A stretch of 50,332 nucleotides of DNA from Planctomycetota bacterium (lineage in GTDB: Bacteria; Planctomycetota; UBA11346): positions 1 to 50,332 of the forward strand of contig JANWWU010000004.1 of the NCBI GenBank assembly GCA_025055595.1, written 5' to 3'. The position numbers were made by a program, and so were the translations under genes. Positions 1 to 8,876 of this stretch are shown in pieces. Under the pieces are notes generated by a model. It ran no database searches and was not told where the DNA came from. It worked only from the letters and a program-made list of their open reading frames with translations. How positions within the stretch are numbered: position 1 is the stretch's first letter; every line of letters begins with the position of its first letter.

Positions 1-1
1 C

Positions 2-1960
2 GGGCGGTCGAGCGGTCCGGGACGGGGGCCGGGGGTGCGCGGGCCGCGGCCCTCCGGCGGTCGCGGGGCGCCGCGCGAGGGGCGCGAGGACAAGGAGCTC
101 ATCGAACAGGAGGAAGAAGGGCAGCTGACGCGCCGCCGCCTGCGCTCCTCGCTCGAAGAGGACATCTCGGGCGTCACCGAGTTCTCGATCGCGGTGCCAT
201 GCACGGTGCGCGAGTTCTCCGAGGCCTCCGGCGTCAAGGCGAGCGTGATCATCGCCAAGCTGTTCATGGCCGGGGTGATGGCCAACATCAACTCGGTGCT
301 CGGGCGCGCCGAGGTCGAGCTCCTGGCGCAGGAGTTCAAGAAGACGGTCACGATCACCGAGCCGACCGATGCCGATGCCGCGGTCGAGAGCGAGGCCGCG
401 GCGCAGGCCGCCGACAAGCCGGAGGAGCTGGCGCCGCGCCCGCCGGTCGTCGTCGTCATGGGCCATGTCGACCACGGCAAGACCAGCCTGCTCGATGCGA
501 TCCGCAGGACGGAGATCGCCAAGGGCGAGGCCGGAGGCATCACCCAGCACATCGGCGCCTACACCGTCACCGCGCCGAACGGGATGGAGATCACCTTCAT
601 CGACACGCCGGGCCACGAGGCTTTCACCGAGATGCGGGCGCGCGGCGCCAAGGTCACCGACATCGCGGTGATCGTCGTCGATGCCGTCGACGGCTGCATG
701 CCGCAGACCATCGAGGCGATCAATCACGCCAAGGCCGCCGGCGTCACCATCGTCGTCGCGCTCAACAAGTGCGACAAGCCGGAGGCGACGCCGCAGGCTC
801 AGGAGCGGGTCATCCGGCAGCTCGCCGAGCACGGCGTGCAGGCCGAGGAATGGGGCGGCGATGTCGGCGTCGTCCGCACCAGCGCGCTGACCGGCCAGGG
901 CATCGACGAACTGCTCGAGCGCCTGGCGCTCGAAGCGGAGATGAAGGAGCTCAAGGCCAACCACTATGCAGCGGCCAGCGGCACGGTGCTCGAGGCCCGC
1001 CTGCGCGAGGGCCAGGGCGTCACCGCGACGCTGCTCGTGCAGCGCGGCTCGCTGGCGCTCGGCGACATCGTGCTCGCCGGCATCGCCTACGGACGGGTGC
1101 GCAGCATGACCAACTGGAAGGGCGAGCGCCTCGAGCTCGCCGGGCCGTCGCAGGCCGTCGAGGTCATCGGCCTCGACGAGCTGCCGCGCGCCGGCGACAG
1201 CTTCCGCGTCGTCGAGGAGCTGCAGGCGGCGGCCGAGGCCGCCGAGGCGCGGCGCCAGAAGCAGCGCGAGCGCGAGCTCAACGCGCGCGCCCGGGCGATC
1301 ACCGCGGCCTCGATCTTCGGCGACATCGCCGAGTCGAAGAAGAAGGAGCTGCGGGTCGTCGTCAAGGCCGACACCGCGGGCTCGCTGGAAGTGCTGCAGA
1401 AGACGATCGCCGAGCTGTCGAGCCAGGATGTGCGGGTGGCGGTGATCCACAGCGGGGTCGGCGCGATCTCGGCCAGCGATGTCATGCTCGCCGTCGCCTC
1501 GAAGGCGGTCGTCATCGGCTTCCATGTCATCGCCGACGCCAAGGCGCGGCAGATCGCCGACGACAACGGCGTCGATGTCCGCAGCTACACGGTGATCTAC
1601 GAGCTGCTCGACGAGCTGCAGCGCGCCGCCGCCGGCATGCTCGAACCGGAGACCCGCGAGACGGTGATCGGCCACGCCGAAGTCAAGGCGACCTTCCAGA
1701 TCAGCAAGGTCGGCACCGTCGCCGGCCTGCGCGTCACCGACGGCGTGGTCCGCCGCGACGCCCACATGCGCATCACCCGCGACGGCAAGATCCTGCACGT
1801 CGGCCGGGTCGGCTCCCTGCGCCGCTTCAAGGAGGATGTCAAGGAGGTGCGCGAGGGCTTCGAGTGCGGCCTGACGGTCGAGAACTTCCAGGACATCCAG
1901 GTCGGAGACCTGATGGAGTTCTACCTCAAGGAGAAAGTGGCGCGCCCCGCCGCCCCATGA
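2..1960 (+). CDS. infB: Translation initiation factor IF-2 (5' end missing)
   Basis: IF-2 is the GTPase that brings initiator tRNA to the 30S subunit and promotes subunit joining. The frame is open to the left edge, so the N terminus lies outside the window; what remains there is a Gly/Arg/Pro-rich linker. An IF2_N domain follows (about 120-350), then the G domain with GHVDHGKT at 461-484, DTPGHE at 602-619 and NKCD at 764-775. Domains II to IV complete the C-terminal part, including the conserved [16 protein letters not shown] region. The GTG at 35 is an internal codon, not a convincing start. rbfA follows 15 bases later, a common bacterial pairing in ribosome assembly and initiation. All visible signature residues are intact. 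Confidence 0.97.
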   Translation, partial: GRSSGPGRGPGVRGPRPSGGRGAPREGREDKELIEQEEEGQLTRRRLRSSLEEDISGVTEFSIAVPCTVREFSEASGVKASVIIAKLFMAGVMANINSVLGRAEVELLAQEFKKTVTITEPTDADAAVESEAAAQAADKPEELAPRPPVVVVMGHVDHGKTSLLDAIRRTEIAKGEAGGITQHIGAYTVTAPNGMEITFIDTPGHEAFTEMRARGAKVTDIAVIVVDAVDGCMPQTIEAINHAKAAGVTIVVALNKCDKPEATPQAQERVIRQLAEHGVQAEEWGGDVGVVRTSALTGQGIDELLERLALEAEMKELKANHYAAASGTVLEARLREGQGVTATLLVQRGSLALGDIVLAGIAYGRVRSMTNWKGERLELAGPSQAVEVIGLDELPRAGDSFRVVEELQAAAEAAEARRQKQRERELNARARAITAASIFGDIAESKKKELRVVVKADTAGSLEVLQKTIAELSSQDVRVAVIHSGVGAISASDVMLAVASKAVVIGFHVIADAKARQIADDNGVDVRSYTVIYELLDELQRAAAGMLEPETRETVIGHAEVKATFQISKVGTVAGLRVTDGVVRRDAHMRITRDGKILHVGRVGSLRRFKEDVKEVREGFECGLTVENFQDIQVGDLMEFYLKEKVARPAAP

Positions 1961-1975
1961 GTTTCGGGGGATGTC

Positions 1976-2389
1976 ATGCCCGGTCCCTCTCGCCGCGCGC
2001 GTCTCGCTTCCCTGCTGCATCGCGAAATCGCCAGCTGCCTGCTGTCGCTCGACGATCCGCGGCTGACGCTGGTGACGATCACCCGCGTCGAGGTCTCCGG
2101 CGACCTGCAGATCGCCAAGGCCTACTGGACGGTGCTCGGCGGCGGCCGCGAACGCCGCCAGGCCGCGCTCGCCCTGGAGGGCGCCAAGCGCGTCTTGCGC
2201 GCCAGCTATGCCCCGGTGGTGCGCACCCGCCTGCTGCCGGAGCTGGTGTTCGCCTACGATGAGAGCGATCATCGGCGCGAGCGCGTGCTGGCGGCGATCC
2301 GCCGCGCGCGCGCCAGCGACCGCGACGCCGCCGAGGACGCGGCTTCGGCCGAGACGGGCGACGCGGAGGGCGAGGACCGCGCGCCGTGA
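1976..2389 (+). CDS. rbfA: Ribosome-binding factor A
   Basis: RbfA binds the 30S subunit during late 16S rRNA processing. The 137-residue product has the KH-like fold signature of the family: RRARLASLLHREIASCL at the N terminus, DPRLTLVTITRVEVSGDLQIAKAYWTV-type central strands and the LRASYAPVVRTRLLPELVF segment. An acidic tail (EDAASAETGDAEGEDRAP) replaces the usual variable C terminus. A GGGGG purine run lies just upstream; an out-of-frame ATG at 1971 was not used. The TGA stop overlaps the GTG start of gpsA in a GTGA arrangement, which suggests translational coupling. Position directly after infB supports the call. Confidence 0.93.
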   Translation: MPGPSRRARLASLLHREIASCLLSLDDPRLTLVTITRVEVSGDLQIAKAYWTVLGGGRERRQAALALEGAKRVLRASYAPVVRTRLLPELVFAYDESDHRRERVLAAIRRARASDRDAAEDAASAETGDAEGEDRAP

Positions 2390-3357
2390 TCGCCGTCGTC
2401 GGCACCGGCGCCTGGGGGACGGCGATCGCCGCCATCTTGGCTGGACGCGTGGCGGTCTGCCTCTGGGGGCGCGATCCGGCGAAGGTCGCGCAGCTGGCGC
2501 GCACACGGCGGCACCCCGCGCTCGGCGAGCGCGCGCTGCCCGCGGCCCTGCAGATCACCGCCGAAGCCGAGCCGCTGGCGGAGGCCGAGCTCGTGCTGTG
2601 GGCCGTGCCGGTGCAGCACTCGCGCGCGCTCGCGCAGCGCCTGCGCTTCGCGCCGCGGGCGCCGCTGGTCTCGCTCGCCAAGGGCCTGGAGGAGGGCAGC
2701 CTGGCGCGGGTCAGCGAGATCCTCGCCGCGACCCAGCCGGGTCGCCCGCTCGCCGCGCTCTCCGGTCCCAGCCACGCGATCGAGATCCTCGCTGGCCTCC
2801 CGGCCTGCCTGGTCGCGGCCGGCGAGCCGGCGCTGTGCCAGCGCCTGGTCGCACTGCTGCACGATGAACGGCTGCGCATCTACACTTCTGCGGACCTCCT
2901 CGGGGTCGAGCTCGCAGGCGCGCTCAAGAATGTCGTCGCCATCGCCAGCGGCATCTGCGAGGGGCTGGGGCTCGGCGACAACGCGCGCGCGGCCCTGATC
3001 GCCCGCGGTCTGGCCGAGATGCGCCGCCTCGGGCGCGCGCTCGGCGCCCACGACGCGACCTTCGCCGGCGTCGCCGGGGTCGGCGATCTGTTGACCACCT
3101 GTTACGCCCCGCATGGCCGCAATCGCGCGCTCGGCCTCGCCCTTGCCCGCGGGGAAAACCCGATGGACTTTCTCTCCCGACCTGACAGGGTAGCCGAAGG
3201 CGCATGGACCAGCCGTGCAGCGGTCGAGCTCGGACGGCGCGTTGGCATCGAGATGCCGATCGCGGCCCAGGTCTCTGCCGTGATCTGGGAAGGGCTGCCG
3301 GTGGCCACGGCCTTGCAGCGCCTGCTCTCCCGTTCTCCGAAGGAAGACGACGCATGA
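2386..3357 (+). CDS. gpsA: NAD(P)-dependent glycerol-3-phosphate dehydrogenase
   Basis: GpsA reduces dihydroxyacetone phosphate to sn-glycerol 3-phosphate for phospholipid synthesis in the cytoplasm. The 323-residue protein has the family length, the dinucleotide-binding GTGAWG near residues 6-11, SLAKGLEEGS, LSGPSHAIEI and the catalytic lysine in GALKNVVAIASG (Lys about 181). The substrate-binding region GLGDNARAALIARGLAEM is followed by the GVGDLLTTCY motif. The start is a GTG inside the stop of rbfA. The TGA stop overlaps the ATG of the next gene, so the three genes are probably co-transcribed. Confidence 0.95.
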   Translation: MIAVVGTGAWGTAIAAILAGRVAVCLWGRDPAKVAQLARTRRHPALGERALPAALQITAEAEPLAEAELVLWAVPVQHSRALAQRLRFAPRAPLVSLAKGLEEGSLARVSEILAATQPGRPLAALSGPSHAIEILAGLPACLVAAGEPALCQRLVALLHDERLRIYTSADLLGVELAGALKNVVAIASGICEGLGLGDNARAALIARGLAEMRRLGRALGAHDATFAGVAGVGDLLTTCYAPHGRNRALGLALARGENPMDFLSRPDRVAEGAWTSRAAVELGRRVGIEMPIAAQVSAVIWEGLPVATALQRLLSRSPKEDDA

Positions 3358-4235
3358 ATCGCACGCTGCTCGCTCCCCTCCTCCTGCTCGGCGCCGCCGG
3401 CGCCCTCAGCGCCCTCGACCACCGCTTCGTCTACGCCCCGCTCGAGGTCGGCCAGGGCGCGGCCCAGGCCGAGCGCTTCTTCGGCATCGAGGCGCAGCTG
3501 AAAAGCAAGGCCCTCGAGGACACCTGGGTCTACGCCAACGACGCGACGCTCGGCGTCAACGCCGAAGGCCGCGTCTACGGCCTCGGGCTCGGCCTGCTGA
3601 CCGACTGGGGGTTCGGGCAGAGCGACGACAGGTCGCGGCCCGGCGAGCGGACCAATCCCGGCGAGCTGCTGCGGCTCGAAGGCCGCGTCGATTGGGCGAT
3701 CGAGATCCGCCACCCCGAGGACAGCAGCATCCCCCTGCTGCAGATCATCCCCAAGTTCCGCTACATCACCTATCCGAACCAACGCGACATCTTCACGCCC
3801 TTCTACAACAACTGGCTGAAGGAGCGCCAGCGCTGGGTCGGCCTCGATCTCTGGTACGCGGCGCCGATCGAAGGGCTCGAGGTCGGCTTCGGCGTCGAGC
3901 AGAACATCAGCAGCGAGTGGCGGGCGACCCGCGCTGGCCTCGGCCTGCGCGAGTTCATCCAGTACAACGCTGTCGACCTCGCGTTCTGGCAGAAGGTCGG
4001 GGCTGCCGACGCCGAGTACCGCGATGTCGTCGGCGGCGAACGAAAGTCCGGCTTCACCACCGCCGATGTCGGCGGCCGCGTCACCATGCCGCTCTTCCTC
4101 GAAGAGCTCTTCGTCTTCGGCGAGCTGCTGATCACCTACTGGCTGGACAGCGATATCCGCGACCACCGCGCGGCTGCGGGGGAGGATCGCGGCGATGTCG
4201 TGCTGGCGGTCGGCATCAGCTGGATGCCTGACTGA
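3354..4235 (+). CDS. Exported protein, probable outer-membrane beta-barrel
   Basis: I do not recognise a named family. The 293-residue product begins with MNRTLLAPLLLLGAAGALSA, a good signal peptide, and is otherwise made of alternating polar and aromatic stretches (GRVYGLGLGLLTDWGF, LQIIPKFRYITY, VGLDLWYAAP, LEVGFGVEQN) ending in a strand-like VVLAVGISWMPD. This pattern fits an outer-membrane or periplasmic beta-rich protein. The ATG overlaps the gpsA stop (ATGA), which fixes the start although the frame is open further upstream. It is followed 17 bases later by a diguanylate cyclase gene. Confidence 0.75.
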   Translation: MNRTLLAPLLLLGAAGALSALDHRFVYAPLEVGQGAAQAERFFGIEAQLKSKALEDTWVYANDATLGVNAEGRVYGLGLGLLTDWGFGQSDDRSRPGERTNPGELLRLEGRVDWAIEIRHPEDSSIPLLQIIPKFRYITYPNQRDIFTPFYNNWLKERQRWVGLDLWYAAPIEGLEVGFGVEQNISSEWRATRAGLGLREFIQYNAVDLAFWQKVGAADAEYRDVVGGERKSGFTTADVGGRVTMPLFLEELFVFGELLITYWLDSDIRDHRAAAGEDRGDVVLAVGISWMPD

Positions 4236-4252
4236 GCGCTGCGGAGCGCGGC

Positions 4253-5584
4253 ATGGCGGCGGCCGCGCCGGCGGCGGACGGAAGCGCGGTCCTGTGCACG
4301 GCTGCTGGTGCGGCAGCGGCCGCCGCCGCGCCGCTCGGGCTGGCCTGGCCGTGGGCGCTGACGGCGACCGCAGTGGCCGCGCTCTACGGCCTCTGGCGTA
4401 GCGGCCTTCCGGCGCTGCTCGCCCTCGTGCCCGGCGGCGCCGTCGCGCTGCCCGAGCTGGTGGCGGAGCGCAGTGCGACGCTCGCCGAGTGGGCGGGGTG
4501 GAGCGCCGCCTCCTGCCTCGCGGCGCTGAGCTGGCAGCTGGCGCGACAGCGCGCGGCGGAGCGCGAGCTGTGGCCGCTGCGGCTCAGCGTGCGCGAGGCC
4601 GAGCGCGCGGCGGCGGCGCTGCGCCAGCAGATCGCCTGCTTCCCGCGCCTGCTCGACGGGTGCATGCAGCTGGCGGCGGCGCGCGACATCGAGCACGGCG
4701 CGGCGACGCTGGTCAACGTGGTCCGCGAGCTTGCGCCCGCGGCGCGCGACATCCAGGTCTTCGCCGCCGATGGCGCCGACAACGTGCACTGCGTGAGCGG
4801 CTGCGCCAACGCGGCGACGCCGCGCGCTGCCGACGACGATGAGCGCTATGTCATCGCCACCGGCCATCCGCTGATCCGGCGCCACGCCGACCAGGCGCGC
4901 ATCATCGTGCCGTTGTACCCCGAGCGCGCGACGGCGGACGAGGAGGCCGCTGCCGCCTGGCGGGGGGCGCTGTCGGTGCAGGTCGCCGGCCAGCCCGAGG
5001 AGCTGCGCGTCGCGATCGATGCCGTCCTGACGCTGGCGCGGATCGCCGGCATCACGCTGGCGACGCTCGCGCTCGTCGAGACGGCGCGCAGCAGCGCCCT
5101 GCGCGACGATCTCACCGGCCTCTTCGGACGCGTCGAGTTCCTGCGCCGCCTCGAGGAGCTGATCGCGCATGCGCGCCGTCAGGGCGCGGCGCTCGCGCTG
5201 ATCGCCTGCGACATGGATCACCTCAAGCGCTACAACGATACCTACGGCCATCCGGCCGGCGATCAGGCGCTGCGCGCGGTCGCGCGGGCCCTGCAGCAGA
5301 CGCTGCCGGCGGCGGCGCTCGCCTGCCGCTGGGGCGGCGAGGAGTTCTGCGCCGCGCTCCTGGTGCGCGATGCCGAGGAAGGCCGGCGCGTCGCTGAGGA
5401 GCTGCGCCGGGCGATCGCCGCGACCGTGCCCGAGCCGCGGCACCCCGAGCGCCGCGTCAGCGCCTCGCTCGGCCTCGCCCTGCTGCGCGCCGGCGAGACC
5501 GCGAGCTCCGCGCTGGCGCGCGCCGATGCCGCGCTCTATCGCGCCAAGCACGAAGGCCGCAACCGCGTGGTCAGCGCGCCATGA
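4253..5584 (+). CDS. Membrane-bound GGDEF diguanylate cyclase, I-site absent
   Basis: The 443-residue protein probably makes cyclic di-GMP from two GTP. Residues about 20-105 hold several hydrophobic segments (likely membrane helices), then a coiled stretch, a GAF-like middle region, and a C-terminal GGDEF domain starting near DDLTGLFGRVEFLRRL. The active-site motif is GGEEF (in CRWGGEEF), and the metal-binding DMDHLKRYNDTYGHPAGD is intact. The RxxD inhibitory site expected five residues before GGEEF reads PAAA, so product inhibition is probably lost. A GGAG lies upstream of the ATG. The stop overlaps the ATG of a second cyclase gene (ATGA). Confidence 0.9.
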   Translation: MAAAAPAADGSAVLCTAAGAAAAAAAPLGLAWPWALTATAVAALYGLWRSGLPALLALVPGGAVALPELVAERSATLAEWAGWSAASCLAALSWQLARQRAAERELWPLRLSVREAERAAAALRQQIACFPRLLDGCMQLAAARDIEHGAATLVNVVRELAPAARDIQVFAADGADNVHCVSGCANAATPRAADDDERYVIATGHPLIRRHADQARIIVPLYPERATADEEAAAAWRGALSVQVAGQPEELRVAIDAVLTLARIAGITLATLALVETARSSALRDDLTGLFGRVEFLRRLEELIAHARRQGAALALIACDMDHLKRYNDTYGHPAGDQALRAVARALQQTLPAAALACRWGGEEFCAALLVRDAEEGRRVAEELRRAIAATVPEPRHPERRVSASLGLALLRAGETASSALARADAALYRAKHEGRNRVVSAP

Positions 5585-6729
5585 GCGTCGTCCTCGCCCT
5601 GTTCGCCGCGTTCCTCCTGCTCGTCGCCAGCTGGCCGCGGCGCCGCAGCGAGGTCTCGGCGACCCGCGCCGCGCTGCTCAGCGCCCCGCTGCTCGACGAG
5701 CGCCGCCGGGCCCTGGCCCAGGAGCGGCTGCGGCTGCAGGCCGAGCTCGACCTGTTGCGCGGCGTCTTCGAGGCTTCCTCAGCGCTGGTCGGATGCATCG
5801 ACGCCCAGGACTTCCGCCGCCGCCTGGCGGCGACGCTCGCCCGCTACTGGGCCGGCGAGCGCCTCGAGCTGCTGGAGTGGGAGAAGGGCGTGTGGCGCGG
5901 CGGCGAGGGCGCGCCGCCGGAGCTCGACGCCCCGGTGGTCCTGCCCGAGGGCGACGGGCAGCCGCACCTGATCCTCGACCTCAGCCCCGGCGTCGCTGGG
6001 CGCGCGGCGCTGGTGCTGCGCCAGGCCCGGCCCCAGCCCAGCCTCGCCGGCTGCTCCCGCGACGAGCAGCGGACGATCGCCGAACTGCTGCGCGGCCAGT
6101 TCGCGATCGCCCTGCGGCGCATCGTGCTCTACCAGCAGCTGCAGGACCTGGCGCGCAGCGATCCGCTGACCGGGGCCTGCCGGCGCTGGTACGGCGAGGC
6201 GCGCCTCGCCGAGCTCGTCGATGGCGGCGCCGTCGTCGCCGTCTGCGTGGTCGACATCGATCACTTCAAGCGCATCAACGACACCTACGGCCATGCGGCG
6301 GGCGATGCGGTGCTGGCGGCGGTGGGCAAGGCGCTGATCGCGCAGGTCCGCGGCGACGACCTGGTGGTGCGGCTCGGCGGCGAGGAGTTCCTGGTCATCC
6401 TGCCCGAGACGCTGCCGGCCGGCGCGCTCACGGTCGCCGAGCGCTTGCGCCAGGCGGTGGCGGCGCTGGCCGGCCTCCCGGCCCCGGTGACGGTGTCGAT
6501 CGGCCTCGCCTGCTGCCACCGCGATGAGACCGCCGAGAGCCTGATCGCGCGCGCCGATGCCGCGCTCTACCAGGCCAAGCAGGCGGGGCGCAACCGCGTC
6601 GTCAGCGCCGATGCCGGCGACGCCGCGCAGGTGCGCGCCCAGGCGGTGCCGCGCAGCGGCACGGTGACGAGGGCCTACTATGCGGCGGCGCGCGCGCCCC
6701 GTCCCCCGCCGGCGGCGCCGGGGTCCTAG
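5581..6729 (+). CDS. GGDEF diguanylate cyclase with intact I-site
   Basis: The product is 382 residues: one N-terminal hydrophobic segment (VVLALFAAFLLLVASW), a coiled-coil stretch (about 25-65), a GAF-like region, and a GGDEF domain from RSDPLTGACRRWYGEARL onward. It has the DIDHFKRINDTYGHAAGD metal-binding segment, GGEEF, and a proper RGDD inhibitory site exactly five residues before GGEEF. A proline/alanine-rich tail of about 45 residues follows the domain. It is translationally coupled to the preceding cyclase, which lacks the I-site; the two look like a diverged tandem duplication. Confidence 0.9.
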   Translation: MSVVLALFAAFLLLVASWPRRRSEVSATRAALLSAPLLDERRRALAQERLRLQAELDLLRGVFEASSALVGCIDAQDFRRRLAATLARYWAGERLELLEWEKGVWRGGEGAPPELDAPVVLPEGDGQPHLILDLSPGVAGRAALVLRQARPQPSLAGCSRDEQRTIAELLRGQFAIALRRIVLYQQLQDLARSDPLTGACRRWYGEARLAELVDGGAVVAVCVVDIDHFKRINDTYGHAAGDAVLAAVGKALIAQVRGDDLVVRLGGEEFLVILPETLPAGALTVAERLRQAVAALAGLPAPVTVSIGLACCHRDETAESLIARADAALYQAKQAGRNRVVSADAGDAAQVRAQAVPRSGTVTRAYYAAARAPRPPPAAPGS

Positions 6730-6769
6730 GTCCGCGGCCCCGGCCTTGCATGGCTCCGCCAGCGCGACG

Positions 6770-7363
6770 ATGGCAGGCATGCTGGCGCAGGCCCATCTCA
6801 CGGCGGCGTGGAAGGCCTACCGCCACGGCGACCCGGCGCAGGGGGTGCGGCATGCCGAGCGCGCCTTGGCCGCCGACGCTGAGGACGGCGAGGCATGGTA
6901 CGCCCTGGCGTGCAATCTCGAGCGCAGCGAGGCCTACATCGCTGCCGACCGCGCCTTTCTGCGCGCCGCGCGCGCCCGCTATCGGCCGCAGGCCCCGCCC
7001 TGGCGCGTCAGCTGGGCGCGCTTCCAGCGCGCGGTGCGCGCGGCGGTCGATGCCTTGCCGATGCCGCTGCGCGCGGCGCTCGACGAGCTGACCCTGGTCC
7101 TCGCCGACTACCCCGAGCCCTACCTCCTGGAGGGCTATGAGGACCCCGAGCTGCTCGGGATCTTCGAGGGCGAGCCGCGGACGGAGCGCGGCCAGCACTC
7201 GGGTTCCCTCAGCCCGCGCCTCCATCTGTGGCGGCGGCCCCATGAGCACGCGGCGGACAGCGCCGCGGCCTTCGATGCTGAGATCCGCCAGACCCTGCAC
7301 CACGAGCTCGGCCACTACCTCGGCTTCGACGAGGACGAGCTCGAGCGCTTGGGGATGGGCTGA
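6770..7363 (+). CDS. Zincin-like metallopeptidase family protein with TPR-like N terminus
   Basis: The C-terminal part carries HHELGHYLGFDEDEL, the HExxH-type zinc site typical of the small zincin-like family (Pfam Zincin_1, formerly DUF1025), preceded by the family's DELTLVLADYPEP and LGIFEG segments. The first 70 residues resemble a pair of TPR helices (AYRHGDPAQGVRHAERALAADAEDGEAWYALACNLE). The frame is open from 6680, inside the preceding cyclase; the ATG at 6770 was chosen because the product then starts with the TPR-like helix (MAGMLAQAHLTAAWKAY). An alternative ATG is at 6779. Substrate and biological role are unknown. Confidence 0.8.
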   Translation: MAGMLAQAHLTAAWKAYRHGDPAQGVRHAERALAADAEDGEAWYALACNLERSEAYIAADRAFLRAARARYRPQAPPWRVSWARFQRAVRAAVDALPMPLRAALDELTLVLADYPEPYLLEGYEDPELLGIFEGEPRTERGQHSGSLSPRLHLWRRPHEHAADSAAAFDAEIRQTLHHELGHYLGFDEDELERLGMG

Positions 7364-7408
7364 GGTTGGCGGCGGCGCGCCGGCGTGATACTGCGGGCGG
7401 AGGCAGGC

Positions 7409-7684
7409 ATGGCGAGGAGGCAGGGGGTTCCGGCAGCGCGGCGCGGCGCCGGCAGGCGAGCTGCGAAGGCCGCCGAGGACGCGCGCCGCGCGGCGCCGCG
7501 CGCGAGCACGCGCATCACGGCGCGCGCCCTGCGCCGCGACTTGCTGCGCCTGCAGCACGAGCGCGGGATCGGCGACGCGGTCCTGCTCGGCGCCCTCTGC
7601 GAGGTGATCGCCGCCCATCAGCCGACGGCGCGGCAGGCGTTCGCGCGGCTGTGCGCGCTGCTCGATCAAGCGGGGGTGCGCTGA
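7409..7684 (+). CDS. Small basic protein of unknown function
   Basis: The 91-residue product is very rich in arginine and alanine, with a basic N-terminal 40 residues and a helical C-terminal part (ALRRDLLRLQHERGIGDAVLLGALCEVIAAH...). A GGAGG at 7399-7403, five bases before the ATG, decides this start; a GTG at 7385 in the same frame lacks one. I recognise no domain. It lies between the metallopeptidase and the Nudix gene and overlaps the probable start of the latter. The good ribosome site and plausible C-terminal helices favour a real gene, but composition alone could produce such a frame in this GC-rich DNA. Confidence 0.5.
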   Translation: MARRQGVPAARRGAGRRAAKAAEDARRAAPRASTRITARALRRDLLRLQHERGIGDAVLLGALCEVIAAHQPTARQAFARLCALLDQAGVR

Positions 7685-8085
7685 GCCAGCCGCGCTACGC
7701 CTGCGCGATCATCGAGGACGCGCGCGGCCGGCTGCTGCTCGAGCTGCGCCCGCCGAGCGCGGCGCGCGCCGCATCCTGCCTCACCTGCTTCGGCGGCGGC
7801 TGCGAGGCGGGCGAGAGCAGCGAGCAGGCCCTGCAGCGCGAACTCGCAGAAGAGCTCGGGTGGCGGCCGCGCGAGGCCGCGCCCTGCTGCGATCTGCGCC
7901 ACCGCGACGGCCGCTGGCTGGCGCGCTTCTACCGCTGCGCCTGGGACGGCGGGACCCCGCGCTGCGAGCCCGGCGTGGTCGCCATCTGGGCGCCCTGGCC
8001 GAGCCTGCCCGGGCTGCCGCTTTCAAGCTGGCACCGCGCGGTGCTCGAGGCCGTTGCCCGCGGGGACTCCGTCGCCTGGGTATGA
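7651..8085 (+). CDS. Nudix hydrolase
   Basis: The protein carries a complete Nudix box, G-x5-E-x7-REUxEExGU, read as GGCEAGE...RELAEELGW, so it should hydrolyse a nucleoside diphosphate linked to another group. The fold core is compact, about 130 residues from RYACAIIEDARGRLLLE to the C-terminal HRAVLEAV helix. The start is uncertain: GTG at 7651 is the nearest standard codon in frame and is used here, but CTG at 7681, overlapping the upstream stop as CTGA, would give a more typical Nudix N terminus (SQPRYACAI). The stop overlaps the ATG of the glycosyltransferase gene. Its neighbours do not identify the substrate. Confidence 0.82.
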   Translation: MRAARSSGGALSQPRYACAIIEDARGRLLLELRPPSAARAASCLTCFGGGCEAGESSEQALQRELAEELGWRPREAAPCCDLRHRDGRWLARFYRCAWDGGTPRCEPGVVAIWAPWPSLPGLPLSSWHRAVLEAVARGDSVAWV

Positions 8086-8876
8086 GCCTGCCGACGCTCG
8101 CCGTCTGCATCCCGACCAAGAACCGCCACCAGGAGCTGGCGCGCTCGCTCGCCACCGTCCTGCCGATGGCGCGCCGCGCCGGCGCGCGGATCTATGTCTG
8201 CGACCAGTCGCCGACGCCGTTTGCGCATCCCGCGCTCGTCGTCTGGCATCGCCCCGAGCTGCCCGGCCTGCCGGCGGCGCGCAATGCGCTGCTTGCACTC
8301 GTGCGGGAAGACATCGTGCTGTTCCTCGACGACGACTGCGACACCGCCGCCGATCTCGGCGAGCGGCTGCGCCAGCTCGCGGCCGAGGAGCCGGAGTTCG
8401 CTGGCTGGGGCGCGGTCGCCGAGACCCGCGGGCCCTGGTCGCGCCGCCTGCACCGCCTGCTGCACCTCGGCTGTCTGCGCGATGCCCGGCGCCTCCTGGC
8501 GCGGCGCTGCGATCGCGAGACCCGCGAGCTCTTCGGCTGCTGCTTCGCGGTGCGCCGCGCCGCCCTGCTCGCGATCGGCGGCTTCGACGCGCGCCGCCGC
8601 GGCTACGCGCTCGGCGAGGACCGCGATGCCTGCTGGCGCCTCTGCGCCGCCGGCCAGCGCCTGCGCTTCGTCGCCGCCTGGCGCGTGCACCACCGCGAGA
8701 GCGGCGGCCAGCAGCCCGCGCTCGGCGCGCGCCTCGCCTACCTCTGGTGGTTCGCCAGCCGCCATGGCCGCGGCAACCCGGCGACGCTGCTGCATGTCTG
8801 GCAGACGGCGGCGGCCTGGACTGCGCTGGTCCTGCTGCAGCGGCTGATGCGCTGGCGGCGCTGGCGCGCGCGTTAG
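8082..8876 (+). CDS. Family 2 glycosyltransferase
   Basis: The 264-residue protein has the GT-A nucleotide-sugar fold of GT2 enzymes: LAVCIPTKNRHQELARSL at the N terminus, VLFLDDDCD as the metal/UDP-binding acidic motif, GCCFAVRRAALLAIGGFD and the acceptor-side GEDRDACWRL. A hydrophobic C-terminal stretch (AWTALVLLQRLMRW) may peripherally anchor it to the membrane. It starts within the Nudix stop codon. Its own stop overlaps the convergent aspS stop by four bases. It most likely adds a sugar to a surface polysaccharide or lipid; the exact donor is not visible. Confidence 0.88.
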   Translation: MSLPTLAVCIPTKNRHQELARSLATVLPMARRAGARIYVCDQSPTPFAHPALVVWHRPELPGLPAARNALLALVREDIVLFLDDDCDTAADLGERLRQLAAEEPEFAGWGAVAETRGPWSRRLHRLLHLGCLRDARRLLARRCDRETRELFGCCFAVRRAALLAIGGFDARRRGYALGEDRDACWRLCAAGQRLRFVAAWRVHHRESGGQQPALGARLAYLWWFASRHGRGNPATLLHVWQTAAAWTALVLLQRLMRWRRWRAR

